Shown here in pieces: positions 33,274 to 43,725 of a DNA stretch of 64,000 bases. The translations under genes and the position numbers were made by a program. Position 1 is the stretch's first letter, and each line of letters starts with the position of its first letter. This DNA is from Ralstonia insidiosa. GTDB lineage: Bacteria > Pseudomonadota > Gammaproteobacteria > Burkholderiales > Burkholderiaceae. The notes below the pieces were generated by a model. It had not been told where the DNA came from, did no database searches, and saw only the letters and a list, made by a program, of their open reading frames with translations. The DNA lies in assembly GCF_008801405.1 (NCBI RefSeq), contig NZ_VZPV01000003.1, forward strand, positions 372,001-436,000. Reading direction: 5' to 3'.

Positions 33274-34319
33274 AAATGGCCGGCCTGCACAAACCCGCAC
33301 TGCGCGGTTACCTGATCGCGCTGGCGATCATCCTGATCGGCGTGGCAGTGGCGGTCTATGCCTACGTCCACACCTCGCGCTACCCCTCCACCGACGACGC
33401 GACCATCGACGCCGATGTCGTGCACGTTGCCACGCCGGTGGGCGGTCGCATCGTCAAACTGGCCGTGACCGAGAACCAGCACGTCAAGAAGGGCGACCTG
33501 CTGTTTGAAATCGACCCCGTACCGTATCGCCTGACGGTTGCACAGGCCCAAGCCGATCTGGAACTGGCCCAGGCCTCGCTCGATACGCGGCGTCGGTCGC
33601 TGATCGGCGAGCGCTCCAAAGCCAGCATTGCGTCTGACCAAAGCAGCCGCGCCGCCTACAACTACGAGCTGGCCTCACGCACCGTCAATCGGCTGGCCCC
33701 GCTGGCCGCCCAGGGATACGTCCCCACCCAGCAACTGGACCAAGCGCAGGTGGCGCAGCGTGACGCCGCCATTTCGCTGCAGCAGGCCAACGAGCAGAAG
33801 CGCGCCAGCGCGCAGACCATTGGCGACGAGGCCGATGCCATCGCCATGCTGCACGCCCGCGAAGCTGCGCTGGCCCGCGCCCAGCACGCGCTGGAAGACA
33901 CCGTGGTGCGCGCACCGCACGATGGCTGGGTCACCGGCCTATCCGTGCTGGCAGGCGAGACGGTCGCGCCCAACCAGTCGATCTTCACGCTCATCCACTC
34001 CGGCGAGTGGTTTGCCGTCGCCAACTTCCGCGAGACCACGCTCTCCGCCATCCAGGTGGGCGACTGCGCCACGGTGTATTCCATGATCGACCGCAGCCAG
34101 GCCATCCACGGCAAGGTGGACGGCATCGGTGCCGGCATTTCCGGTGCGGATCGGGTGAACCTGCCGCGCACGCTACCCATCGTCCAGCCGTCGGTGAACT
34201 GGGTGCGGGTGGCGCAGCGCTTCCCGGTGCGCATCCGCCTGGAGGAACCGGCCGACCATCTGGTCCGGGTAGGTGCCAGCGCGATTGTCGAGATCAAGCA
34301 TGGCGCAGCCTGCCGGTGA
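33270..34319 (+). CDS. mdtN: HlyD/MFP-family periplasmic adaptor, MdtN-like
   Basis: A 349-residue membrane-fusion protein. One N-terminal membrane anchor (about 13-35) is followed by the biotinyl-lipoyl half motif 'HVATPVGGRIVKLAVTENQHVKKGDLLFEIDP' (about 52-83), a helical hairpin (about 90-205) and the second lipoyl half 'VRAPHDGWVTGLSVLAGETVAPNQSIFTLIH' (about 212-242). It links the inner-membrane FUSC protein to the outer-membrane channel encoded downstream. Translation is coupled to ytcA by ATGA overlap and its end overlaps the next gene by 20 bases. Substrates of this family are aromatic or hydrophobic compounds. Confidence 0.92.
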   Translation: MKMAGLHKPALRGYLIALAIILIGVAVAVYAYVHTSRYPSTDDATIDADVVHVATPVGGRIVKLAVTENQHVKKGDLLFEIDPVPYRLTVAQAQADLELAQASLDTRRRSLIGERSKASIASDQSSRAAYNYELASRTVNRLAPLAAQGYVPTQQLDQAQVAQRDAAISLQQANEQKRASAQTIGDEADAIAMLHAREAALARAQHALEDTVVRAPHDGWVTGLSVLAGETVAPNQSIFTLIHSGEWFAVANFRETTLSAIQVGDCATVYSMIDRSQAIHGKVDGIGAGISGADRVNLPRTLPIVQPSVNWVRVAQRFPVRIRLEEPADHLVRVGASAIVEIKHGAACR

Positions 34320-36288
34320 CATCGCACGCGGGCCGTGGCCTCGCCCCGGCGAGGTGCTGCGGCTGCTGGCGCCCGCGCCGGGCAGGTTGGAAGCCACCAC
34401 CCGCATCGCCCTGATCTGCGCGCTGACGACGCTGGTCACGAGCATGTACGGCACGCCCTTTGCCGCCATCTCGGCCTACGTGGTGTTCTTCATGATCCGC
34501 CCCGACCGCGTGACGAGCATCGTGCTGTCGATCGCCATGTTGCTGCTGGTGACGGTGGTGCTCGGGCTGATCATCGTCATCGCCATCTTCTGTATCGATG
34601 AACCGATGTGGCGCGTGGTGTGGATGGTCGTGCTGTCGGTCGGTTTGCTGTTTTTGACGTCGGCCAGCAAGCTCCGCCCGGTCGGGGCCATCCTGGCCAT
34701 GATTGTCGGGTACGGGCTGGACGAACTTGGGATTGCGCCGGTGGGTGAACTGGCAACGCGGGCGCTGCTCTATGCGTGGCTGATGGTGGCGATTCCGGTT
34801 GGGGTGGTGATTGTTGTGAACCTGCTGATGGGGCCCTCACCACGCAAGCTGGCTTGCCAGGCGTTGGCCCGGCGCTTGCGCCTGGCAGCGCAACAGCTGG
34901 GCGAGGCGGGCACCGATCCTGCCGAGCTCACCGCGTGCCTGCGCGAAGGCAGCCAGCAAATTGCCACGTGGTTACGTCTGTCGAAGGTAGAGGGGTCGAC
35001 CTCGGCGACCGACTTGGCGGCGCTGCAGCAGGCGGTGGCATCCACCACGGCCATTTTGATGGCGGTGGACCTGGCAGCCAGCGAACCGCAGGCACGCTTG
35101 CCTGAATCAGTTGCCACGCCGATCATCGAAACACTGCACGCCATGGCGCACATGCTGGAGCAGGGCGGCTATCCGGTCGATATCGAGCTGAGGCTGCCCG
35201 CTGGCGTTGCGCTGCCGCCGCTGGCAAGTGCGGTGGCGACGGAATTGCAATCCGCCATCGTCCACTTTGCAGTCGTGGACAACGAGCCCGCCGCAGAACC
35301 GGCACCGCCCAAAGCGCGTGGTGGCTTCCTCCTGCCAGACGCACGCACCAACCCGGCCCACCTGCGCTACGCCCTGAAGACCACCGCCGCAGCGATGTTC
35401 TGCTACCTGCTGTACATGCAGCTCGACTGGTCCGGCATCCACACCTGCTTCATCACGTGCTACGTGGTGTCGCTGAGCAGCGCAGCGGAGACGGTTGAGA
35501 AGCTGACACTGCGCATCGCCGGCTGTCTGGTGGGGGCGGCGTTGGGGATTGCGACGATCGTGTGGGTGCTGCCGGCCATGACGTCCGTCACCGAGCTGAT
35601 GGCGCTGATCTTTGTCGGCATATGGCTGGCGGCGTGGGTCGCGCAGGGCTCGCCGCGTATTGCGTATGCGGGCTTCCAGATCGCTTTTGCCTTTCTGTTG
35701 TGCGTGCTGCAGGGCGCGGCGCCGGCATTTGACCTGACCATCGCGCGGGACCGCATCATCGGCGTCCTGCTGGGCAATGTGGTCGTGTACCTGATGTTCA
35801 CGCGGGTCTGGCCGGTGAGCATTGCCGGACAGGTGGATGCTGCATTGGCGGCACTGCTGCGCCAGTGGGAGACCGTCCTGCGCACCGCACGCACTGCACC
35901 AAGGCGCATGCTGGCTGCACAGGCCATGGCGCAACAAGGCGCGCTGGAAGCAAACGTCGCGCTGCTGCGGTATGAACCGACCTGGGTGCGCCCCGAATCG
36001 GAATGGATTGCGCAGCGCCGCCGCGCGCTGGTCGAATTGGAAGCGCTCGAAGGCCCGTTGTTCCTGATCGCCGAGCACACGCCCGATGATGCCCCCTCGC
36101 AAGCGCGATTGCGCGGTGTGGCCGAGCGTGCCGGCGTGAGCGGGTTTGCGATCGACACTGGAGCCCTCACCACACCCGATACCACGCGTGATGCGCTGTT
36201 GGCGTTGGCCGACGAGCGCCTCGCAAGAATCGCGCGGGAGATCCCCGATGCCGTACCGAAGGAGTCGCTGACGCATGCGCCAGCCTGA
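34300..36288 (+). CDS. mdtO: FUSC-family inner-membrane efflux protein, MdtO-like
   Basis: A 662-residue protein with two blocks of membrane segments (about 40-170 and 360-510) separated by a soluble region, the layout of MdtO/AaeB-type fusaric acid resistance proteins (MdtO has 683 residues). The second block starts 'HLRYALKTTAAAMFCYLLYMQLDWSGIHTCFITCYVVSL', matching the FUSC-like domain. The ATG at 34300 gives a protein starting with a short soluble leader and overlaps mdtN by 20 bases. It is the energised component of the tripartite exporter. Confidence 0.9.
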   Translation: MAQPAGDIARGPWPRPGEVLRLLAPAPGRLEATTRIALICALTTLVTSMYGTPFAAISAYVVFFMIRPDRVTSIVLSIAMLLLVTVVLGLIIVIAIFCIDEPMWRVVWMVVLSVGLLFLTSASKLRPVGAILAMIVGYGLDELGIAPVGELATRALLYAWLMVAIPVGVVIVVNLLMGPSPRKLACQALARRLRLAAQQLGEAGTDPAELTACLREGSQQIATWLRLSKVEGSTSATDLAALQQAVASTTAILMAVDLAASEPQARLPESVATPIIETLHAMAHMLEQGGYPVDIELRLPAGVALPPLASAVATELQSAIVHFAVVDNEPAAEPAPPKARGGFLLPDARTNPAHLRYALKTTAAAMFCYLLYMQLDWSGIHTCFITCYVVSLSSAAETVEKLTLRIAGCLVGAALGIATIVWVLPAMTSVTELMALIFVGIWLAAWVAQGSPRIAYAGFQIAFAFLLCVLQGAAPAFDLTIARDRIIGVLLGNVVVYLMFTRVWPVSIAGQVDAALAALLRQWETVLRTARTAPRRMLAAQAMAQQGALEANVALLRYEPTWVRPESEWIAQRRRALVELEALEGPLFLIAEHTPDDAPSQARLRGVAERAGVSGFAIDTGALTTPDTTRDALLALADERLARIAREIPDAVPKESLTHAPA

Positions 36289-37831
36289 TCTGTTGGCTGT
36301 TTTCCTCAGCCTGGCCGTTACCGTCACGGCCGGGTGTGCGACGTCCGCACTGGACATGGCGCCGGATCGCCCCGATCGCCCGTGGCAGCCACGCACGACT
36401 GACACTGGCGAGATCATCCCAGGTGCGCGATCACTGCCCACGTCACCGAACGAGGGACGGGGCGGCTACATATTGCCGGCCAACACCGCTGCGGCGGTAA
36501 TTCCACCTGCAGCCACATTCGACCCCGCACACGCCTACGCGCTGCCCGAGCTGATCGACGTTGCCGAATCGAACAATCCGTTGACGCGCGTTGCATGGAA
36601 CGATGCCCGTAATGCCGCGCTTTTGGCAGGCATCGCAAAGAGCGCCTATCTGCCGTATCTCTCTGCCACGGCCATGGCTGGGTATCAGACGGGGCATGGC
36701 TCATCGTCGACACCGCTGGGTACCGCCAGCACCGATACCACGGTGCACGGAACGGTGTCGGTGCTGTCGCTGCAATGGCTGTTGTTCGACTTTGGCGGTC
36801 GCGCCGCGCGTTTGGATGCCGCCGAGCAGCTATCGGTGGTAGCCAACATCGGTTTCACTGCGGTGCATCAGCAAGTGATCTATGACGTGACGGTTGCGTT
36901 CTACGCCTATGAAGCGGCACGCGCCCGCACCGTGACAGCTGCGCAAGGGCTGAGCAACGCCGAGGCGATCCTGGTGGCCGCCAAGGCACGCTACAAGCAG
37001 GGAATCGGCACCGTGGTCGAAGTCGCGCAGGCCACGCAAAACCGTGCGCAGGCCAACCTGGCGCAAGTGCAGGCGCAGGGGGCAGAGAGCGACCGGTATC
37101 TGGCGTTGCTTTCTGCGGTGGGCATCTCGCCGCTGTCGAAGCCGAAGATTGCCGACCTGCCGATCCGCACGCTGAACCCGGCGTTGCGCACCCCGGTCGA
37201 CCAGATCGTTGCCGATGCCATCGCCCGGCGTCCTGATGTGCTGACTGCCTATGCGGCTGAAAAGGCCAGCCAGTCGCGCATTCAGGCAGCGGAATCGGAG
37301 TTCATGCCCAAGGTGTTTGTATCCGCCTCGACGTCGTACAACTCGGGCCGTGCGGCCGTCACGGCTATCCCGCCGGTCGGCCAGCAGGCGCCAACTGTGA
37401 ACCTCAACGGCACGCGTTATGGCGTGGGGGCCTTTGTGGGCGTGACCATTCCGCTGTATGACGGTGGTTTGCGCTCCGCCGTGTTGGCACAAGCGCGCAA
37501 CGATGCCGAAAGTGCATCCGCCAAGCGCTTGCGCACGACGCAGGAGGCCGTGCGCCAGATCGTTGCCGGACAAAACACGCTGCAGACCAGCCTGACCTCG
37601 CATGAAGCGGCGCAGGCGCTGGTGGCCGCCGCCCAGACGACCTACGACGCAGCGCTGGCGGCATACCGCCACGGCGTCGGGTCGATCACGGACGTGCTGC
37701 TGGCACAAAACCAGTTGCTGCTGGCCAAGAACGCCTACGTCGACACCTACAGCGGTGCGCGTACTGCTGCGGCTACGCTGGCGCTCGCCACCGGGGCGAT
37801 CGGCGCAACGCAGGACACGGCGCCGCGCTGA
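36275..37831 (+). CDS. mdtP: outer-membrane efflux channel, TolC/NodT family, MdtP-like
   Basis: A 518-residue outer-membrane factor. A lipobox 'VTVTAGC' places the lipidated cysteine near residue 22. Two tandem outer-membrane efflux repeats follow (about 90-290 and 310-510), including 'QWLLFDFGGRAARLDAAE' and 'GVTIPLYDGGLRSAVLAQARNDAES', the paired strand-turn-helix motifs of this family. The start overlaps mdtO by 14 bases. It completes the ytcA-mdtN-mdtO-mdtP set and converges with uvrA. Confidence 0.92.
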   Translation: MRQPDLLAVFLSLAVTVTAGCATSALDMAPDRPDRPWQPRTTDTGEIIPGARSLPTSPNEGRGGYILPANTAAAVIPPAATFDPAHAYALPELIDVAESNNPLTRVAWNDARNAALLAGIAKSAYLPYLSATAMAGYQTGHGSSSTPLGTASTDTTVHGTVSVLSLQWLLFDFGGRAARLDAAEQLSVVANIGFTAVHQQVIYDVTVAFYAYEAARARTVTAAQGLSNAEAILVAAKARYKQGIGTVVEVAQATQNRAQANLAQVQAQGAESDRYLALLSAVGISPLSKPKIADLPIRTLNPALRTPVDQIVADAIARRPDVLTAYAAEKASQSRIQAAESEFMPKVFVSASTSYNSGRAAVTAIPPVGQQAPTVNLNGTRYGVGAFVGVTIPLYDGGLRSAVLAQARNDAESASAKRLRTTQEAVRQIVAGQNTLQTSLTSHEAAQALVAAAQTTYDAALAAYRHGVGSITDVLLAQNQLLLAKNAYVDTYSGARTAAATLALATGAIGATQDTAPR

Positions 37832-37866
37832 CGGCCTCCATTGCACGGAGACCGTCGCGCGCAGCG

Positions 37867-40800
37867 TTACACCGTCTCGCCCGTCTTGCGCTGATCGACC
37901 TGCTTGCCACGCGCCAACACCGGCACCAGCGCCGCCCCGGTATGGCTGGCCTTGACCTGCGCCAGCGCCTCCGGCCCGCATGCGGCAACAATCGTGCCGC
38001 CTTCATCGCCGCCTTCGGGGCCCAGATCGAGAATCCAGTCGGCCTCGGCAATCACGTCAAGATCGTGCTCAATCACGATCACGCTGTGGCCGCCGTCTGC
38101 CAGGCGATGCAGCACGCGGATCAGCTTGGCCACGTCGGCCATGTGCAGGCCCACGGTGGGCTCGTCCAGCACGTACAGCGTGTGCGGTGCCTTCTGGCCG
38201 CGGCGCGTAATGTCGTCGCGCACCTTGGAGAGTTCAGTGACGAGCTTGATGCGCTGCGCCTCGCCGCCCGACAGCGTGGGCGAGGGCTGCCCCAGCGTGA
38301 GGTAACCCAGGCCGACGTCCTTCATCAACTGCAGCGGGTGGGCGATGCTGTTCATCGCACTGAAAAACTCCACCGCTTCGTCGATCTCCATGGTCAGCAC
38401 TTCGCCGATGTTCTTGCCGCGCCAGGTAACGGCCAGTGTCTCGGGATTGAAGCGCTGGCCGTGGCACACGTCGCAGGCCACCTTCACATCGGGCAGGAAG
38501 CTCATGGCGATGGTGCGCACGCCCTGGCCCTCGCAGGCGGGGCAGCGGCCGTCGCCGGTGTTGAACGAGAAGCGCGAGGCAGTGTAGCCGCGTGCGCGGG
38601 CTTCCAGCGTGTCGGCAAAGAGCTTGCGGATGGTGTCCCACACGCCGATGTAGGTGGCCGGGCACGAGCGCGGGGTCTTGCCGATCGGGGTCTGGTCGAC
38701 TTCCAGCACGCGGTCGATCGCTTCCCAGCCGGTCACGCCGTCGCAGCCATGCCAGTCGTGTTTGACATCAAGCTTGCGCGGTGCCTTCGCATCCGGCACC
38801 TCTGCCTGCGCGGCCTTGCGTGCACGGCGCGTAGCCGGTGAAGACAGCACAGAACGGCCCACCGCATCCAGCAGATTGGTCATGAGCACGTCGCGCGCCA
38901 GCGTCGATTTGCCCGAACCGGAGACGCCCGTAATCGCCACCAGACGCGACAACGGCATCGTAGCCGTGACGTTGCGCAGGTTGTGGAGCTTGGCGCCGTG
39001 CACCGTCAGCCATTGCTCGGGCACCGCCTGCGTGCCCGATCCACGATTCGTTGGCGCCACCACTTCACGGCGCGGCTGCAGCGGGTGCTCGATCGGCTGT
39101 GCCAGGAAACGCCCCGTCAGCGAATCCGGCTGAGACGCCAGATCCTGCACACCGCCTTGTGCGACGAGCGTGCCGCCACGCTTACCGGCGCCGGGGCCGA
39201 TGTCGATGATGTGGTCGGCGCGGCGGATGGTATCTTCATCGTGCTCCACCACCACCAGCGTATTGCCCTTGTCGCCAAGCTTGCGCAGGGCGTCGAGCAG
39301 GATCTGGTTGTCACGCGGATGTAGGCCGATGGTCGGCTCATCCAGCACGTAGCACACGCCCTGCAGGTTGCTGCCGAGCTGCGCGGCCAGCCGGATACGC
39401 TGTGCCTCACCGCCTGACAGGCTGGGTGCGGCGCGGTCCAGGCTCAGGTAGCCCAGGCCGACTTCTTCCAGGAACGACAGGCGGCTGTGGATCTCGGCCA
39501 CCACATCACGCGCGATATCAGCTTCGCGGCCGACAAGGTCCAGCCCTTCGATCCAGCGGCGCGTCTGGCTCACGGTCCATTGCGCAATGTCGACGATGGG
39601 CTTGTCGGAGAACGTCACCGCGCGTGCCGTCGGGTTCAGTCGCGTGCCGTGGCAGTCGGGGCAGGGCAGATCGGTCATGCCGTCCGGATCGACTTCCTCC
39701 GAAGGCAGCGTCTGCTCGCGGCCGCGGTCATCACCGCCGAGTACCGTGTCGTCAAACGCAGCGCGTTGCTCGCGCGTGAGCGCCAGGCCCGTACCGACAC
39801 AGCTCGGGCACCAGCCGTGCTTGCTGTTGTACGAGAACATGCGTGGGTCCAACTCGGGGTAGCTGGTGCCGCAGGTGGAGCATGCGCGTTTGGTGGAGAA
39901 CACCTTCACGTTGCCCACGTGTGCCGTGCCACCGCTGTGCATGGCGTTTTGCAGGCCATCGAGCGGGGCCAGCACATGCATGATGCCCTTGCCGTATTCC
40001 AGCGCCTGTTCCATCAACGTGCGCAGCGCAGCTTCGTTTTCCGGGGAGACCACGATGTCGCCCACCGGCAGCTCCAGCGTGTGCTCGCGGAAGCGGTCCA
40101 GACGTGGCCACGGGTCGACCGTCAGGAATTCGCCATCGACGCGTAGGTGCGTATAGCCACGCGCCTTGGCCCATTTGGCCAGGTCGGTGTACACGCCCTT
40201 GCGGTTCACCACCAGCGGGGCGAGCAGGCCGATGTGCTCACCACGGTGGTCACGCATGAGCTGGGCGAAGATGGCCTCGGGGCTCTGCGCCGACACAGGC
40301 GTGCCATCGTGAATGCAGTGCTGCACGCCCAGCTTCACATACAGCAGGCGCAGGAAGTGCCACACCTCGGACGTGGTCGCCACCGTGCTCTTGCGGCCTC
40401 CGCGCGACAGGCGCTGCTCGATCGCCACCGTGGGCGGAATGCCATACACCGCATCCACCTCCGGCCGGCCCGCCGGTTGCACGATCGAACGCGCATAGGC
40501 GTTGAGCGATTCGAGATACCGGCGCTGCCCTTCGTGGAACAGGATGTCGAACGCCAGCGTCGATTTGCCCGAACCGGACACCCCCGTCACGACGTTGAAC
40601 TTGCCGTGCGGGATATCGACGTTCATCGCTTTCAGGTTGTGCTCGTGCGCGTTGACGATGCGCACCACGTTCTCGCCCTGGACTTCCGCCACGGCGGCGC
40701 GCTGTGCGCGGCGGGCGGCCAGCGCGCTTTGCAGCGGCACGCCATCATCGGCGGCTTGGGGTTGCCCAATGCTCGCCTCGTACTGCTTGAGCGCAGCGCC

Positions 40801-43725
40801 CGTATGCGAGGCGGCGCATGCCTTCACCTGCTCGGTCGTGCCGGCGCAGACCAGCAGACCGCCCGCATCGCCGCCCTCGGGGCCGAGGTCGATGATCCAG
40901 TCGGCGGCGCGGATCACGTCCAAGTTGTGCTCGATCACGATCAGCGAATGTCCGGCATCGAGCAGCTTGCCGAACGCGCGCATCAACTTGGCGATGTCGT
41001 CAAAGTGCAGGCCGGTGGTCGGCTCGTCGAACATGAACAGGCGGCCGGCGTTGGCAGGCACGTCTTGTTTGACGCGTTTGCGTGCAGCGGCTTGAGCCGC
41101 TTGCGCAGCTTCGGCCAGGAAGCCCGCGAGTTTCAGGCGCTGCGCTTCGCCACCGGACAACGTCGGCACCGGTTGGCCCAGCTTCACGTATTCCAGACCC
41201 ACATCGACGATGGGTTGCAGCACGCGCAACACGTCGGCGTCGTTGGCAAACACGGTGGCGGCTTCGCTCACCGTCAGTTCCAGCACATCGGCCACCGACA
41301 GCTTGTGCGCGCCGCGTTCCAGCTTCACTTCGAGGATTTCCGCGCGATAGCGCGTGCCGTCGCAATCCGGACAGCGCAGGTAGATGTCGCTGAGGAACTG
41401 CATCTCGACGTGCTCGAAGCCCGAGCCGCCGCAGGTCGGGCAGCGCCCATCGCCGGAGTTGAAACTGAATGTGCCAGCCGTGTAGCCGCGTTGCAGCGCC
41501 ATCGGCACCTTGGCAAACAGCTTGCGGATCTCATCAAACGCGCCCACGTAGCTGGCCGGATTCGAACGCGCGGTCTTGCCGATGGGCGATTGGTCAACAA
41601 AGACCACGTCGCTGATCTGGTCCGCACCGCGCAACGCACGAAACGCGCCGGGCGATTCCGTCGCCTTGCCGAAATGGCGCGCCAGGGCAGGGTGGAGTAC
41701 GTCCTGAATCAGTGTCGACTTGCCGGAGCCGGATACGCCCGTTACGCACACCAGGCGTTGCAGCGGCACTTCGATCGTCACGTCCTGCAGGTTGTGCTGG
41801 CTCGCGCCTTCCAGCACGAGACGCGGCGCACCGTTGATAGGGCGCGCCTGCCAGTCGGTTGCATTGGCCACGCGGCGCTGCCCGGAGAGATAGGCACCTG
41901 TAAGCGTGTCGGCTTTTCGGATGGCCGCGGGCGTACCGTCGAAGACGATGGTGCCGCCACGCTCGCCGGGGCCGGGGCCCATGTCGATCAGGCGATCGGC
42001 AGCCAGCATGACGGACGGATCGTGCTCCACGACAACCAGCGTGTTGCCTGCATCGCGCAGGCGTTGCATGGCTTCGACAATGCGGTCCAGATCGCGCGGG
42101 TGCAAACCGATGCTGGGCTCGTCCAGCACGAATAGCGTGTTGACGAGCGAGGTGCCCAGCGCGGTCGTCAGGTTGATCCGCTGGACCTCACCGCCAGACA
42201 GCGTGCGGCTCTGGCGGTCCAGCGTCAGGTAACCGATGCCGACGTCGCACAGGTAGGCCAGGCGCGTGCGCACCTCGTCCAGCAGCAGCTTGAGCGCATC
42301 GTCGAGCAGCGAGGAAGGCAACGTCAGTGCATCGAAGAAACGGCGGATGCGCTCGATGGGCAGCAGCATCACGTCGTGCACGGTCAGGCCGGGCAGGGCT
42401 TCAAGCTGGGCGCGGCTCCATTTCACGCCACGGGGCATGAAGCGGTGTTCGGGTGCGAGCACGGCGTCGGCGTTTTCCTTGCTGCCGAGGCGCCATTGCA
42501 TGGATTCGGTTTTCAGGCGCGCACCGCCGCAGATCTCGCACGTCGTATAGCTGCGGTATTTCGACAGCAACACGCGGATGTGCATCTTGTACGCCTTCGA
42601 CTCCAGGTAGTCGAAGAAGCGGCGCACGCCATACCACTGCTTGTTCCAGCCGCCGCGCTTGAACGTCGGATCGCCGTTGACGACCCAGTCGCGCTGGGCT
42701 TCGGTCATCTCTGCCCAAGGCGTATCTCGCGGGATGCCGGCCGCCGCCGAATAGCGCATCAGGTCGTCCTGGCATTCCTTCCAGGCCGGGGTTTGCATCG
42801 GTTTGATGGCACCTTCACGCAGTGTCTTGCGCTCGTCCGGAATCACCAGGCCGAGGTCGACGCCGATCACGCGGCCAAAGCCACGGCACGCATCGCACGC
42901 GCCATAGGCGGAATTGAACGAGAAGAGGGCCGGTTGCGGGTCGGCGTAGCGCAGGTCGCTCTCCGGGCAGTGCAGGCCGGTGGAGAAGCGCCAGATTTCA
43001 GGCTCGGCAGCCTCGTCTGCGGGCAGCACGTACACATTGACGCGACCGCCGCCGCGCTTGAGCGACGACTCGATGGCCTCCAGCGCACGGACACGCTCGG
43101 TGCCCTGCAGGCGGAAGCGGTCTGCCACCACGTCGAGCAACTTGCGCTCGCCCGAAGGTGTCATCACCTCGCGCTCAGCCTGCACCCGCGTATAGCCGCT
43201 GACAGACAGCCACTGCGCGACTTCTTCCGCGCTCGTATTGGCCGGCAGCTCCACCGGAAAGGTCACCACCAGGCGCGGATCGGCCTCGCGCGTGCGTGCC
43301 AGCAGTTCGCTGTAGATGGTCTCCGGCGTGTCGTGGCGCACCGGCAGCGCGGTATCGCGATCGAACAACTGCGCTGCGCGCGCAAACAGCAGCTTGAGGT
43401 GATCGTTCAGCTCCGTCATCGTGCCGACCGTGGAGCGCGAGCTGCGTACCGGGTTGGTTTGGTCGATAGCGATGGCCGGCGGCACACCCTCCACATGATC
43501 GACCTGGGGGCGGTCCATGCGGTCCAGGAACTGGCGGGCGTAGGCGCTGAAGGTCTCAACGTAGCGGCGCTGGCCCTCGGCATAGAGGGTGTCGAATACC
43601 AGGCTCGACTTGCCAGAACCAGACGGGCCGGTCACCACGGTCATCTCGCCCGTGCGCAGGTCCAGATCGAGGTTCTTGAGATTGTGCTGACGGGCTCCGC
43701 GCAGGCGAATGACACCGGAAGACAT
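37867..43725 (-). CDS. uvrA: tandem (double-length) UvrA excinuclease ATPase
   Basis: A 1952-residue polypeptide made of two head-to-tail UvrA copies. Four Walker A motifs (G-P-S-G-S-G-K-S once and G-V-S-G-S-G-K-S three times) and four ABC signatures (L-S-G-G-E-[VA]-Q-R) are visible, with zinc-finger C-x2-C pairs in each half ('CEICGGAR', 'CPTCGGSG', 'CPDCDGTR', 'CSTCGTSY', 'CPDCHGTR', 'CPACEGQG', 'CDVCHGQR'). Standard UvrA is about 940 residues and acts as a dimer to find DNA lesions; here the dimer is fused. ATG at 43725 follows AAGGACC. Such fused forms are known in Burkholderiaceae, usually beside a normal uvrA elsewhere. Whether it serves repair or drug tolerance is not shown. Confidence 0.94.
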   Translation of the reverse strand: MSSGVIRLRGARQHNLKNLDLDLRTGEMTVVTGPSGSGKSSLVFDTLYAEGQRRYVETFSAYARQFLDRMDRPQVDHVEGVPPAIAIDQTNPVRSSRSTVGTMTELNDHLKLLFARAAQLFDRDTALPVRHDTPETIYSELLARTREADPRLVVTFPVELPANTSAEEVAQWLSVSGYTRVQAEREVMTPSGERKLLDVVADRFRLQGTERVRALEAIESSLKRGGGRVNVYVLPADEAAEPEIWRFSTGLHCPESDLRYADPQPALFSFNSAYGACDACRGFGRVIGVDLGLVIPDERKTLREGAIKPMQTPAWKECQDDLMRYSAAAGIPRDTPWAEMTEAQRDWVVNGDPTFKRGGWNKQWYGVRRFFDYLESKAYKMHIRVLLSKYRSYTTCEICGGARLKTESMQWRLGSKENADAVLAPEHRFMPRGVKWSRAQLEALPGLTVHDVMLLPIERIRRFFDALTLPSSLLDDALKLLLDEVRTRLAYLCDVGIGYLTLDRQSRTLSGGEVQRINLTTALGTSLVNTLFVLDEPSIGLHPRDLDRIVEAMQRLRDAGNTLVVVEHDPSVMLAADRLIDMGPGPGERGGTIVFDGTPAAIRKADTLTGAYLSGQRRVANATDWQARPINGAPRLVLEGASQHNLQDVTIEVPLQRLVCVTGVSGSGKSTLIQDVLHPALARHFGKATESPGAFRALRGADQISDVVFVDQSPIGKTARSNPASYVGAFDEIRKLFAKVPMALQRGYTAGTFSFNSGDGRCPTCGGSGFEHVEMQFLSDIYLRCPDCDGTRYRAEILEVKLERGAHKLSVADVLELTVSEAATVFANDADVLRVLQPIVDVGLEYVKLGQPVPTLSGGEAQRLKLAGFLAEAAQAAQAAARKRVKQDVPANAGRLFMFDEPTTGLHFDDIAKLMRAFGKLLDAGHSLIVIEHNLDVIRAADWIIDLGPEGGDAGGLLVCAGTTEQVKACAASHTGAALKQYEASIGQPQAADDGVPLQSALAARRAQRAAVAEVQGENVVRIVNAHEHNLKAMNVDIPHGKFNVVTGVSGSGKSTLAFDILFHEGQRRYLESLNAYARSIVQPAGRPEVDAVYGIPPTVAIEQRLSRGGRKSTVATTSEVWHFLRLLYVKLGVQHCIHDGTPVSAQSPEAIFAQLMRDHRGEHIGLLAPLVVNRKGVYTDLAKWAKARGYTHLRVDGEFLTVDPWPRLDRFREHTLELPVGDIVVSPENEAALRTLMEQALEYGKGIMHVLAPLDGLQNAMHSGGTAHVGNVKVFSTKRACSTCGTSYPELDPRMFSYNSKHGWCPSCVGTGLALTREQRAAFDDTVLGGDDRGREQTLPSEEVDPDGMTDLPCPDCHGTRLNPTARAVTFSDKPIVDIAQWTVSQTRRWIEGLDLVGREADIARDVVAEIHSRLSFLEEVGLGYLSLDRAAPSLSGGEAQRIRLAAQLGSNLQGVCYVLDEPTIGLHPRDNQILLDALRKLGDKGNTLVVVEHDEDTIRRADHIIDIGPGAGKRGGTLVAQGGVQDLASQPDSLTGRFLAQPIEHPLQPRREVVAPTNRGSGTQAVPEQWLTVHGAKLHNLRNVTATMPLSRLVAITGVSGSGKSTLARDVLMTNLLDAVGRSVLSSPATRRARKAAQAEVPDAKAPRKLDVKHDWHGCDGVTGWEAIDRVLEVDQTPIGKTPRSCPATYIGVWDTIRKLFADTLEARARGYTASRFSFNTGDGRCPACEGQGVRTIAMSFLPDVKVACDVCHGQRFNPETLAVTWRGKNIGEVLTMEIDEAVEFFSAMNSIAHPLQLMKDVGLGYLTLGQPSPTLSGGEAQRIKLVTELSKVRDDITRRGQKAPHTLYVLDEPTVGLHMADVAKLIRVLHRLADGGHSVIVIEHDLDVIAEADWILDLGPEGGDEGGTIVAACGPEALAQVKASHTGAALVPVLARGKQVDQRKTGETV

